Shown here piece after piece: positions 1-12,700 of a stretch of 64,000 bases of DNA (position 1 is the stretch's first letter; each line of letters opens with the position of its first letter). The stretch is from Scolanthus callimorphus (lineage: Eukaryota > Cnidaria > Anthozoa > Actiniaria > Edwardsiidae): assembly GCA_033964015.1 (NCBI GenBank), contig CM066923.1:558001-622000 (forward strand), given 5' to 3'. The translations under genes were made by a program, and so were the position numbers. The notes under the pieces are model-generated. The model ran no database searches and was not told where the DNA came from. It saw nothing but the letters and a program-made list of their open reading frames with translations.

Positions 1-734
1 CATTACTGCAGGTTCACTCGACTGTGAATGTTAAGTACATCAGTAGACAATAAAAGCTACATCCCACACATATGTGGGAGAACATCGGGAAAGATGTCTC
101 GTGTGTGGAAACAACACCCGCATTCATTCATTAATAAGAGTAAGACCGTCCTCACCAGATTCAGAACTGTGTATTTAAGAAACACATTTTCCCATAAAAT
201 GGATCATGTGATTCCCGCTATAAGCGCGCGCGCTCTTCTATATTCAGAAATGCCCAAGCCGTGTCCCACAACTACCAGAATGCAGCGCGCGCTTTTTAAC
301 AATTTGTTCGACAAATGCCCCACATTTACCGACATGAATCGTCCATTGAACAGAGGCCAACTTGTAGGGAACTGCTACACGTAACATAACCTCCAAGCCA
401 TACGAGTGAAATTCGACAACAGTTTGTAGTTCTATTTAGCATTTAGCTAGTTAACCAAGCAAATAACCACACGGAAAACAATGAAGATCTGTGACTTAAA
501 ATTTGTAACAATGAGTCTTTTGACGCGGATGTAGACAGCTTGCAGCCCCTTCTTCGGCGAACGTCCGTAAATCCAGGGAAATGTTTTTTTTTACGCTCGG
601 CGCGCGTCGATTTGTTTACGGTGTTGAGTTACTCAGGAGAGGGAACAGCACTAGTAGAAGATTCTTTCTCTTGGTGACGCACTCTTGTTCAGGGAGGTAA
701 AATTTTGTGACAAACGTAGTTATCATGCGCTTAC
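1..734. other. Left edge: probable last intron of GRAMD1 plus unassigned DNA
   Basis: The last VASt exon found (735-788) ends at a GTAAGC donor, so this stretch should begin the next GRAMD1 intron on the minus strand. No exon matching the expected C-terminal membrane helix was recognised here. No other gene is supported. Confidence 0.4.
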
Positions 735-3700
735 CTAAAAATGAGAAGTACTCTTTGAGTCCATCTGAAGCATTTTTCTCTATCATATCTACACGGGATA
801 GAAAACACAAACATCAAGAGGAAGTCGTATTAATCAATCAATCAAATCTTTGTTTACTTATTTAGACACAGCCATGTTCCCACACCCCTGGGGCCCGTTT
901 CTCAAAACACCCGGTAATTAACGGGCCCGTAAAACTTATCGGGAGAGTTTACGGGGAAGTTTATCGGGTACGAGCGAGCGTTTCTCAAAGCTCCCGGTAA
1001 CCTCCCGATAGTTATCGGGGCCCCGGAATCAAATTTATAATTTCCGGATATTACAAATAACTTACCCAAAAAATCAATGAATTATCGAAAAACTCAGCAA
1101 TTTGTCGACACTAGATCACAAAGTGTACCGCTAAGTTTGTATTTCCAGCGAAAAAAGTAAAGAAATCAGCTAAAATGTGCGAAAACAAGAGCAATTTGTA
1201 GTGAAATTGTGCACTGAGATTGAACATTTGTTTACATTCTTGCAATCAACACGTCAAACTGATTGACAGCTAAGCTGTCAAACGAATCGTTTTGATTGGC
1301 CGAGAAGCGAGATGGCCGCATCTGATTGGCTAAAACTCTCCCAGTATATCGGAATGGCGGGAAAAACAATCCCGGTAAGTTTACGGGAAACCATGGCACT
1401 GCGAAGCGAGAACTTTTCGAGGCAAAACGAGACAGGCCGGAAAATGGTTAGTTTTGAAGGAAAAGAGGTAAGTTTTCGGTAATTTTAACTTGGCAGAGTC
1501 TAGTTGAATAACTAAGCTTTACCAAGAATGAAAAATTTCAGGAAAACAAATCAATTTTCGACCTTATTTTAAGACTTCAAAATGCTTCCCGTTAATTAAC
1601 GGGAGGTCAAGAGCTCCCGTAAAAAATCGGCCGATTTAACGGGAACTTTTACGATTTCGAAAATAACGGGAGTTTTGAGAAACAGTCAAAATATATCGGG
1701 AGGTGTTAACGGGTAGGTTTACGGGTCCGATAAGTTACCGGGCGTTTTGAGAAACGGCCCCCTGGCCCTCAAAGACAGAGTAAAGTGCAAATAGGAAATT
1801 TAAAACAGGCGTTGAACGGTGTCCAGATTTACTTACTTTTTACAAATCCCCACACGGATTTCTTATACTTTATTTCACTTGTTATTCTGTCAATAAAAAG
1901 ATAATCATCACTACTCACATAGGAAATGGACAAAGCTTTGCATTTTGTCGAAATCTTTACCTTAATCTCGCAGATTTATCGGTGATTTTGGTCATGCAAT
2001 ATCTGTTGAGTACACTGAAACTCTCGCCGTATGGAATACCCTCGTTAGTAACCTAAACCAAAAGAATTAACAATAATATATGTAGTTACTACGAAATAAC
2101 TTCGCAGTCAATGTACACAAAAAAGCGCCTACCTCAGCTTCGACCATGTAAAGTTTTCCAGGAATACTGCCCTTGAAGCAGTGCTGCAATTAGAAGAGTA
2201 AAGTGTAGTCAGCAGTGTTGCTGCTTTATCTCCCATATCAAGACTACATACTGAACATGCACATCAGTTGGTGACTAGTGGTGTATGTTCCAGAGTTGCA
2301 TTACTGCATAGTTTGCTGTGTCAAGATCGCTTAGATCTTAAAAGCAAGTCCACAGGTGGATTGGATCCACGCATGCGTGATGGGGCATTCGTGCTATGGC
2401 CCATCTGCCTCATTGTAACGCCACGTACGTACCGAGGCTTGCTTGACTGAATGTTTTTGTCGCGTTCCCTTCCTCCCACCTCTACCGGGTAAAAATAATT
2501 TCCACTGAGAAACCTGTTGGAATGGTGCCGGGGGTGCCCACGTGCCATTGTTGCCATGGGGACCTCCTAGTTGCTTAAAAAATTATAACTCCTACCTGCA
2601 ACTCAGTTGTTGGAGATGATTTTGGTCCAATGCTGTAGTTAAGAGCTATGGTATAAGTCACGACTCTTCTCTGACCGTCTTCTGTTTTCTGCCAAGGCTG
2701 GAAAACTAGCTCTCTTGTCTTACGATGCTTCTGTAGTTTCTTGTAAAAATCGGACTCGGTAAAAAGTAGCTCGTATAAACCGTCGACGCCTACGGGATAC
2801 TCCTGCAATCACGAAAATAAATAACGTTAGTGTTTTTTGTTGTTGTGTTGTTGTTTGTTTTCCTGGGAGTTCATAAAGAGATCGGTTAGCTGCAAACCCT
2901 TGGAAGACGGATCTGTTGACATACATACACATACATACATACACGTGTATGTATGAGATAGAGATGGCAGACATCCGGATGGAGACCTTCTCTTACTCTG
3001 GCTACAAGTTAACTTATTGTTGTGATCGTCATTTTCCTTGTTACGATCGTTGCCTTTGTTGTTGTTTCTTGGGTGCTGTAGTAGTTTTAGTTCCGACGCT
3101 GTTCATGATGATCATTATTGTTCTTGTTAGTGATGGCGTCACTCAATTTGCTGTATTAATTTGCTTTCTTTGCCTAGGGCCCTCTACCCCCTCCCACCCG
3201 GTCTGCTTAGGGCACTCCTGTTTGCATATCAACACTCACCTCATCCACCATATCGATAGCAAGATGTCTCTCACACATGCACACTTGTGGGTCTGAAACA
3301 ACAAAACAACCCTGTAAGCAAGCCTTCATCACGATGGGTAGAAGACGGAGAAGCAAGCAAACATGAGGAAACGGGAGCAAGATAGGGTAGTGAGTTTGTT
3401 AAACTTTGCCATTGTCTTCCTCTTTTTCTAAACTTCAAAGTATCGCCCCAAGAGGTGCGTCACAAAGCGTCTGTTGTTTAGTAAAACGAATCATGATCAA
3501 ATGAGAACTGAACACAAAGGTGTGTCCATCGGGAATGGTTCTTCCACGGAGGTAAACCCATATAACCGCGCGATAAGCATTGCTCTTTTACGTACCTCTC
3601 GATTCATCATCATCGAGAAACTCCGAGACAGATCCTTCCTCGTCAAAGTCACTGCTTTCTTTTACTCTAATCCTGTTATGAACATTCAGCTTCTCCGTCG

Positions 3701-6700
3701 ACGGAAACTTTCTCTTATCTCTCTTTGGTGAACGGTGGCCACGATTTTTGCCTTGATGACAAAGAAGAGCAGATGAGCACGTTCTTTCATAGCGGTAGAG
3801 GTGGAAATTGAGCAGATTTCGTATGACTGTCACGGCACGGCGCGGAACCTTTTCGTAAACATTTAGCCAATCACAACGCGAGAATTGACTGAACAGCCAG
3901 TCAAATTGCTTAGACACGGCACGGCACAATACCATTAGGGCACGGCACGACACGACACGACACGACACGACACGGCAAGACACGACACGACACGGCTCGA
4001 CACGGCACGGCTCGACACTAGACGGCACGGCACGGCAAGGCACGGCACGACACGGCACGACACGTGTAGCAACGTTTCACGGTCATACAAAATCTGCTCT
4101 CTATATACAGTTTAACTTGATCTGGCATGTCTGATAAAGTCTTTATTTTAGTAGAGGTCATAGAGCGGATGTCACATGACTTTGGCAAAGTAAACACCAA
4201 TACTGAATAACACCTATAGGAATGTTGCAATGCGATTACCGATTACTCACGACAGTAAAAGAGCGGATTTCAGATGACTGCCATGAGTAATTCGCAATTA
4301 CTCTGCAATCACTCCTATAGGTTTTATTCAGAATTGGTGTAATTACTTTGGAATTGGTTTCACTACAGAAAATCCACTATATTACAAGTCAGTGATTCAT
4401 GGGGTCCCTCAGGGAACAATTCTTGGTTCATTTTTGTGCTTACTTTATATCAAGGAACCGGCCCAATTGTCTAACACCAGGGGGTGCAGATTACTTGTGA
4501 ATATCAATTGAATACAAGCCATAACAAATGGGTAGCGGACAATCGCTTCTGTTCTTACTTTATATCAATGAACCGGCCTAATTGTCTAAGACCGGGGGAT
4601 GCAGATATCAATGTTAATTGAATACAAGCCATAACAAATGAGTAGTTACTGACCTTCCTTCCTGCCAAGGCCTGGTGACGGTGTGCGATTCCTCTTCCGT
4701 TTGTGATCAGTTGTGTCATCGGGGGCGCTGAGAAGCCCCTGAAGTGAGGCGTGCTCGGGATCATCACGCTTCAGGGTGGTTGGTGAGGGTGGGGTCACGG
4801 AGAGCTCGGGGTTTGCGGTCAAGGTCACACTGCTCTCGTTTGGTTGCTGTAAGACAAACATCATCACATTTAGATGCCCAGATCCTGTTCCCGCTTCAAT
4901 TAAAATACGGAGACAGGGAATTCGGCAATTCCAAAGTGTCAGAGGAAGCATTGTTATCTGGACAAAAACAAAGCACAGCAAAAACGTATTTAAAAATTCA
5001 TGGTAAACAGGGACCAATATTGCTATTGATACAGTCAACAAGGAGACGAGATTTTTATCTACTTACCGTAGAATAACAAATTTAGTCGCCAAAACGGCGA
5101 CGAGTTCTCGGCTGGGTGGGCTTTCAGCACAAATTGAAACGTTTTTGAACCGGCGACTAATTTTCTTCCGTTTGTGACCACGCGCAGTTGGCGACAAGAC
5201 AAAATTCCAGATCGCAAATTGGCTCACCTTGAAAGCGCTACTGACGTCCGAGAGCTGATCTTCCGAGCCCGAGAGTCTCCCTAGATCGGCCTCCATTTCA
5301 TCTTCCTCTTCATCCAACAAGTCGGTGTCGCAACTGCTAAGCTGGCTATCCTTGTCATTATCCGAATCTTCAGACGTTTCGTCGTGATGCGGGTCGTAGT
5401 ATTTGCCGACCATCTGTAGAAGCTCGCTCGGCGACAACGGCTATAAACACGGAAACGACATACTATTAGAGACGGCGAAAATTGCCAAAAATAAAGCGCA
5501 ATAATGTACCTGCCTCGTACCCAGGCACGTTCTAGCGATTTTCGTGATGGGAGCGACTGGGAACGGGCTAGTGCAAAAGGCATCATGGGAAGGGAGAGCA
5601 TTTCTTCGGTTGAGCATTTGCGACAGCGCCCGAACCTTATCGCGGATCGGACGCCATCTTGTTTTTATCGCGGATCGGACGCCATCTTGTTTTTATCGCG
5701 GATCGGACGCCATCTTGTTTTTATCGCGGATCGGACGCCATCTTGTTTTTATCGCGGATCGGACGCCATCTTGTTTTTATCGCGGATCGGACGCCATCTT
5801 GTTTTTATCGCGGATCGGACGCCATCTTGTTTTTATCGCGGATCGGACGCCATCTTGTTTTTATCGCGGATCGGACGCCATCTTGTTTTTATCGCGGATC
5901 GGACGCCATCTTGTTTTTATCGCGGATCGGACGCCATCTTGTTTTTATCGCTGATCGGACGCCATCTTGGATTTTTGAGACGCGGGTCCGGTACCCCGTT
6001 TGTCAAATACCGCATGACCCTATGTCCACTTTCTTCGGCATGAGGAAGTTTTACAGTCATAAGTTGTGTGGTATCACAGGGGCGTAGCCAGGGGGGGGGG
6101 GGGGGGGGGGGCTCTGTTCTGGACCTACTTATTACTAAAATTCGGTAAATATTTAATAGACAACAAATAAAAGCTCCAATAAAATGTAGCAAATTTCTTC
6201 AAACGCCAGTTTTTCCCCGAGATCAATATTTTTGGCTGGGTTTCCTGTAGTAAGAACGCAAAAAACACGTCCGATCTATTTGGAGCTCTTTATTTGTTGT
6301 ATTTCGGACCCCCCCCCCCCCCCCCCCCCTGTCATAAGTGCTGGCTACGCCCCTGTATCAATACCTGGTCGAGAAGAGCATTTTGCCAGATTCTGAAGAG
6401 AACTGTAAACGCGGTGTCTCTTGATATGAATGACGCGAAGAAATACTGAAAAGAAAAGAGAAAGCTAGTACAGTAAATAACATAGTTGGCTAATTACATA
6501 GTGCAAGAGATATTGTAAAAGAAGTGTAAAATACGGGAAATTTCAGGTTTTGTTCTCAATTTCGTATTTCGAATATTATTTATATGAATATTCTTTTGCT
6601 TTTGGCTGTTGCTTTGAAAAGCAAACAGCCTATGTCATCGAGAATGTAAGAGTGTCCTTGTAACAATATGACAGAGGAGGACTGTGATTGGATCGTGTGA

Positions 6701-9700
6701 ACCTTATCAACCAATCACAAAGGGACAGGGACAGCTTCTTTGACAGGCGTTCCAAGAGCTACCACAGGAGACCCGCACTGTAATTTCTCTATATGTAGCA
6801 TTTTGCACACCCATTATTCAAGATAAGTCGTAAGATAAATTGTTTACAGCGCAGGTATCCGGGGTCCGAAATCTACTTTTGGCTCGTATCGTTTTTTCTT
6901 TTTCTTTTTCTTCTTCTTTTTCTTTGCCTTTCTTCTTATATAACCTGAAGGCAAATTCCTGAAGGGAAATTAATTAAATTGCCCCTGCAATTTAATTAAA
7001 AGATGTGGAACCTATGGAATTTCCTCAAAGCAAATGAAATTCCCTTTTGTAAGCACAGCACATGTATGCATTCCTGTACGGGAGAGAAACAAGGGCCATT
7101 TAGCAACAGCCACATGCATGTATGCATGCCTATTTTTTAAATGTAGAAGCCCCTATACCACTTCTCATAATGATTTCTATTATCAATTGTGTGTCCATGA
7201 CACACACGCAACCTTAAATCTTGCCACCTGTCTTTTTATTGTTTTTAGATTTTTATTAAGTTATCAAATATATCAAGAGAAATTTAAAATTAACAACCTG
7301 TTTGGACTATCTAACATCTGTTTCTGACAGTGATATCATGAAAATAGCGGAAATGCATTGCCTAAATTATTAAAATAGAAGTGCAATATCATACATACAT
7401 GCTGTGTTTTGGGCAAAGTATTACTACAATACATAGTACAAAATATGCATTACAATAAAGCACCAATTGCCCAGGGGCACGTAGGAAAAGGGCAAAGATC
7501 CTGATCATCAAACACACGAAAACGGGATTTTATTTATATATTTTCAAACATAACATCAAAAAAAAAACATGCTTGCAGCATTCGTTAAACTGTTATACCT
7601 ATACGACCGTAACTGTTATCAGTGGGAGTATAAACCCCTGGGTTTCGGTCGGTAATGACCTCTATAGCTTCCGTGACTCTACGCAAGCGCGTCAAATGCC
7701 TATTGATTAGTTTTTATTATTGACCCGTGAATCCTCCGACTAAAGGCAAAGACTGGAGTCACTTCTCAAGAAGTTTCAATGCCGAGACAGGTGAATGTGT
7801 TAAACGTCAAAATAGTTGTTGAAAACAACTCGATCATTGCCCATTATTGAGCTCAAAGTGAGCCGGAAGAGAAGAAAAAACCACGAAAGCATGGTGGTGC
7901 TTTTAACACCCAAGTGACACACCTCATCTTTGGAGATGAATATTATAGAGTGGTGATGTTATATGGAACCAGTTCGATTATATCATCGCAAGAAATACAA
8001 AGCCTGTTAACACCATAGCCACAGAATAAGCAGTTCTCTGTCAAGTCTGCACGCGACATCAGTGATGTGCTACCCTTGAGGACCATAGCTACAGAATAAG
8101 CGGTTCTCTGTCAAGTCTGCACGCGAAAAACAGTGCATCAGTGATGTGCTACCCTTGAGGGTCTTCAAGATCGTGCTCAGCTTGGACGAGCACACTGTTC
8201 AAAAGAACCCACTGAGTGGAACAAATAGTTTAACTAAATATACGAGAAACTGCTTGCATACAACAAGTTCTTGTATTCAAAACATCAATACCACAAGCGT
8301 AGAGGTATCGCTGGGTTTTGCGAGGAAAAACCCGAGTTACAAACACTTTTCCAATGGCACTTTACGGAACAACCGACTTCAACAAAACAACAGATGAGCA
8401 AATACCCGACCTTTTTCAATACTTGGGGAACAACAGACCCGTGCTTTACATCCTTATTGTAACCCTAGCAATCCTATGTCCAGTCGTTATCGTTGGAAAT
8501 GGCGCAGTTCTTTTTGCCATATGGAAGGACCCTCTAAAGCTACTTAGAAAATCGCCAACAAATACAATCATCTGCAGCATGGCGTTTTGCGATTTTCTCG
8601 TTGGTTGTGGATACATACCGACTTATATTTCATGGTATATACGGCGTGGAATAGTTCACAATGCAGAGAAGGCGTTAACGATAGGCAAAATTCACATATT
8701 CTTTGACTTTCTAAACTACATATCTGTCTATCATGTGTTCTTGTTCTCGGCTGATCGCTTCATTGCGGTCCATAAGCCTTTGCGGTACGCTTCTATAGTA
8801 ACAACCCGACGATGCCGCGCCGTGATACTGTTGGTATGGCTGATCTGGTTAACAGTGGCCGTGATTAGCAATATATTTGTCGCCATTTATTTCTACATAT
8901 ATGTTATAGTCGTTTTTATCGGGGTCTTCATAGCACTAATAATCGCTATATCTCTGTCGGCTTCAGTGATTTACTCCGTCAAACGTCAGTCGCAGCGAAT
9001 AATGTCCGGTACAGCACAGACGGGCGTGACACCTCAAGCATTAACCACGCGAGAAAAGAAAGTAACTCAAGTGATTGTAATTGTTATTGTAATATTCATA
9101 CTAAATTTCCTGCCTTGGTATATCACAGGTTTACTAATGACCTTCTGTAGCAGATGTCACACTGGCATACATATTCTAGTTCCTGCAGTATTCCTATCCG
9201 CTAATGTACTGACCATTAACTCTGCTATTAATCCCTTTCTCTACAGTCTTAGACTACCAAAGTACCGTAGAACATTTCGCCATTTCAAGGAATCATGGGG
9301 GTGCTGTCCTCATATCGAGGCGAGAGGGGCTGGCTCTGGGGTGTCTGGTAATGGTGGACATGAGGACACAAAACTGTAACCATAGCAACATGTCACACAA
9401 CCAGAGTCCGTGACAATCATGCCGCAGCTTGGTTTTAATAATAATATGAATAAGAACAACGTTATTTTATCACGGTGTAAAGTTCATATTCATAATTCAT
9501 AATCATGTGTTTATTAACCCTATTAAAGTTAAATCAAGTTTTTATTTTTCCAATGGTAATGTACCTGGATAAATGGAAATAAAACTATCTAATATATACC
9601 GTAAAACACTCACCAACTATGTATGAAAAACAGTGCGAGAGTTATACTTAACCCTTTGATGCCAAGATGTGACTAACAAGCCATTGCCAAAAAAGCCCGG

Positions 9701-12700
9701 GAGGAGAATTTCAAGAATTATCCACTAAGTGATGAGGAACTGATACAGCACCAAATTCCCACATGTGTATAGGGAAGTGTATGTTGTAAGTGAGGAGAAG
9801 TACAATCTTCAACCACAAACCCCTCTGTACCCTTATCCAAACAGGATTTATCAACACAATCAAATTAGTTTTACTTGTCATGCGCAGAAGTGAAAAGATT
9901 GTTTCCATAAAGCCTGTTCCCACATGGAAGTTGGCAGCGCACACGCATACAGTCTGGAACAAAATCCTTTGTATCAACTTCTCCGAGAGAGGAGACCTCT
10001 ATTTCTCTAAACTATAAATATTCATAATAGCTTTTCAAGTCCAAGTAGCAGTATCTTCCTGGGCCCGGTTCCTAGAAAGTCAGGCACCGTCCATACTACG
10101 CCGGCTAAATTTGAAAACGGCTAATTTGCCTCGAAAACGGAGCAAATATTTTCTGTCCACACTACGCCGGCTAAATGTGAAAACGCACAAGAACGTCAGC
10201 TAAGCGCATGTGCGAAAAAGAAAAACGAGAGCCCGCGGTCATAATTTCCTCACAGACGTGTGGTACGACGTCATCGTTTTCGAAAAGATCCGTTTTCGCC
10301 GTCCACACTAAAACGCGTAGCCGGCGTTTTCAAATTTAGCCACTTTCGGTAGCGTTTTCGAAAAGCTACGTTTTCGGTGGGAAATTTAGCCGGCGTAGTG
10401 TGGACGAAAGGCACAACATCATCATCATCATCGTTATTCCCCTTTGATGGAGTCATTGACATCCTTGGGGCGCGCCCGCTGCACGGAATGTCACGTCCAG
10501 CAGACGCATGAAATCTGTCTTCGTCATCATTGTTCTTCTTGCTTGGTATATATCAATACCAAGCACCTTTTCCATTCTTGTCCACATGGACTTCGGATTC
10601 TGTACATTGAACAACACTTGTATAAAAACAACAACCGTATAAAAAATTAGCCGGCGTAGTGTGGACGGGGCCTCAGTTAACACTAACCCTAACTGTGGCT
10701 ATTCAGGACATTTGATTGGACGAGAATCTTATCCATAGGTTAGCGTTAACCGAAAATGGGCTGAAATGGAGCGCACGCGTACATAAAGTAGCTTAATCTC
10801 GCTTTATAGAAACATGTCTGTCAAAATAAAACTGACATTGACATTGTCTTTGCGGAATTGCCAGCTTATTTGAATAACATTATTGAGAGGGTGCAAAAAT
10901 ATTATGACAGTGCATTGAGACAAGCAAATCTGTCCACTTTAGGTTATCGCCGCTCTATGGCATGTAAAAAATTCATTGAAAAAATAAGACCTGATAATCC
11001 TATATCTATACTATTATAATCGGGTTGTCTGCGCAAACGTTTCTGATTGGCTAAATCGTTCGCACTCACTCCGCTTAGGCCTGAAACAGTGTGCCGCCAA
11101 AAGAAGTTCACAAACCTGCAGAAAGGTGGAAATCTCGACAGTGAGCGTGTTTTGGTTGGAAAAGATTCACCCTGGGCTAAGTTCTAATTCAAGCGATTTC
11201 TTAAGCGAAGGACAAAGCAGCCATCGCCGCCATTTTTAAATCTCCCACAGAAACTAAAAAAGAACTCAGTTCGCACAGCCGTAAGCACCATAGTCATTCA
11301 GACCTAAATGGTTCTGTCACAGATTACTTGCAAGAATGTGCAGGGACAATTCTTATTCGAAAGCTTTAAGTTGAGAAAAAATTTCATTCAGCTTGAACAA
11401 ACGTAACTAAGTGTCTTGCTTTCCTGAGCCCGGGCTAAGGCGAAATGAGTGACATATTTACAAACAGCAAAGCGATGAATAATATTCTCTAAGTATAAAT
11501 CCTTACGTTGTATCGCAAAACGAAGGACACAAACCCGAAGAGAAGAAGGAAATCTCTTTAGTAGGCGTGTTTTTGTTGGAAAAGATTTACCTTTGGCTAA
11601 GTTCTAATTCAAGCGAATTTTTCAGCGAGGGACAAAGCCGCCATCGCGGCCATGTTGAAATCTCCCACGTAAACTATAAAAGAACTCATTTCCCTCAGCC
11701 GAAAGCACCATAGTCATTCAGACCTAAATGGTTCTATTACAGATTACTTATGCCTGGTGCACACTAGCGACATAACGACATAAGCGCGCGCTCTCTTATG
11801 TACAAGTGTGAACATCATACATAACAACATAACATCGACATTACGACATGGACATAACGACATAAGAGAAAAAACATGTTTTTTTCTCTTATGTCGTTAT
11901 GTTCTTATATCATTAGGCGCTTATGTCGTTATGACGTTATGTCGCTAGTGTGCACCAGGCATTACTGATATGTGCAGGGATAATTTTAATTCGAAAGATT
12001 TGAGCTGAGAAAAATTTTCATTCAAGTTTGAACAAACTTACACCACTGGCACTGCCTACAGAGCGCATGCTAAACCATGAATGAAATTCTCAAAAAAAAA
12101 TCCTATGATAAACTAAAAATTTCTTAGAACAATTTTACTTTACCTGTTTCTTCTCTTCCTATGCTGAGATATGATAAGCATACAAACAATTCCGAAGTCA
12201 AATGGTTTTCCTGTGTAATAGGCTTGGCGTTTTCAATTTTAGCGGGTTCTTCGGACTTAGACAGATTTGAGAGCCGTACTGACTCACACGACACACGTGC
12301 GTCATTTTCTCCACCAAAATCAGGGAGACCAGTGCAAAACATACAAAAAGGGCTCTGGGGCTCACTTCATTTATTTCGGCATGGGACAGGGGGTCTTTCT
12401 TGAAGGAAGGTCATTAGTAATGTAAATCAGCAGTTTATGGAAGGGGAACTCAGGTTGAGTCTTCTAGCTTCACGAAGTGACGGGCTGTTTTCTTGTCCTT
12501 GTTAATAAGTAGCTTGTATGCCACAAGAGACCATAACTATTTTTTACGTTCAGGGACAAAAACAATCATAAGGCCAATTAGAACAAATCGCTTTGCTAAC
12601 TTTGTTACTTGTAAATACAGCTGTTAAATTATTATATGTAATCACCTAGTAATTCAGTCCCAGGAATCTTCCTGGAACTGCAAATAGATTGAAATGAACT

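Larger units (their letters stand above)
6466..9760. repeat. Receptor duplication unit, copy 1
   Basis: This stretch has paralogous counterparts at about 13.1-15.98 kb and 17.02-19.4 kb. Shared non-coding landmarks are GGGAAATTTCAGGTTTTGTT (6536 and 17038), GTAGAAGCCCC (7144, 13342, 17120), GTAGGAAAAGGGCAAAGATC (7481, 13608, 17399), a conserved upstream block, and the 3' word CCACTAAGTGATGAGG shared with copy 2. The left edge lies within about 20 bp of a GRAMD1 exon. Confidence 0.75.

Noticed and set aside
3588..4058. 156-codon minus-strand frame taken as one protein
   Set aside because: Its N-terminal half is the CACGR microsatellite; only the part at 3596-3751 is coding, as a GRAMD1 exon.
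5504..6087. Three overlapping plus-strand frames of 136-179 codons with repeated RIGRHLVFIADRTPSCFYRG
   Set aside because: They are translations of a 28-bp minisatellite whose unit length keeps all frames open; there is no start context, domain or codon bias.
8146..8397. 83-codon frame upstream of receptor 1, with a counterpart before receptor 2
   Set aside because: Overlaps the receptor start in another frame, diverges by indels between copies and resembles duplicated leader sequence rather than a selected protein; not present intact before copy 3.
12124..12342. Minus-strand frame as a possible GRAMD1 linker exon
   Set aside because: No convincing acceptor at its 5' side, and the exons at 6365-6445 and 20247-20342 join in phase without it.
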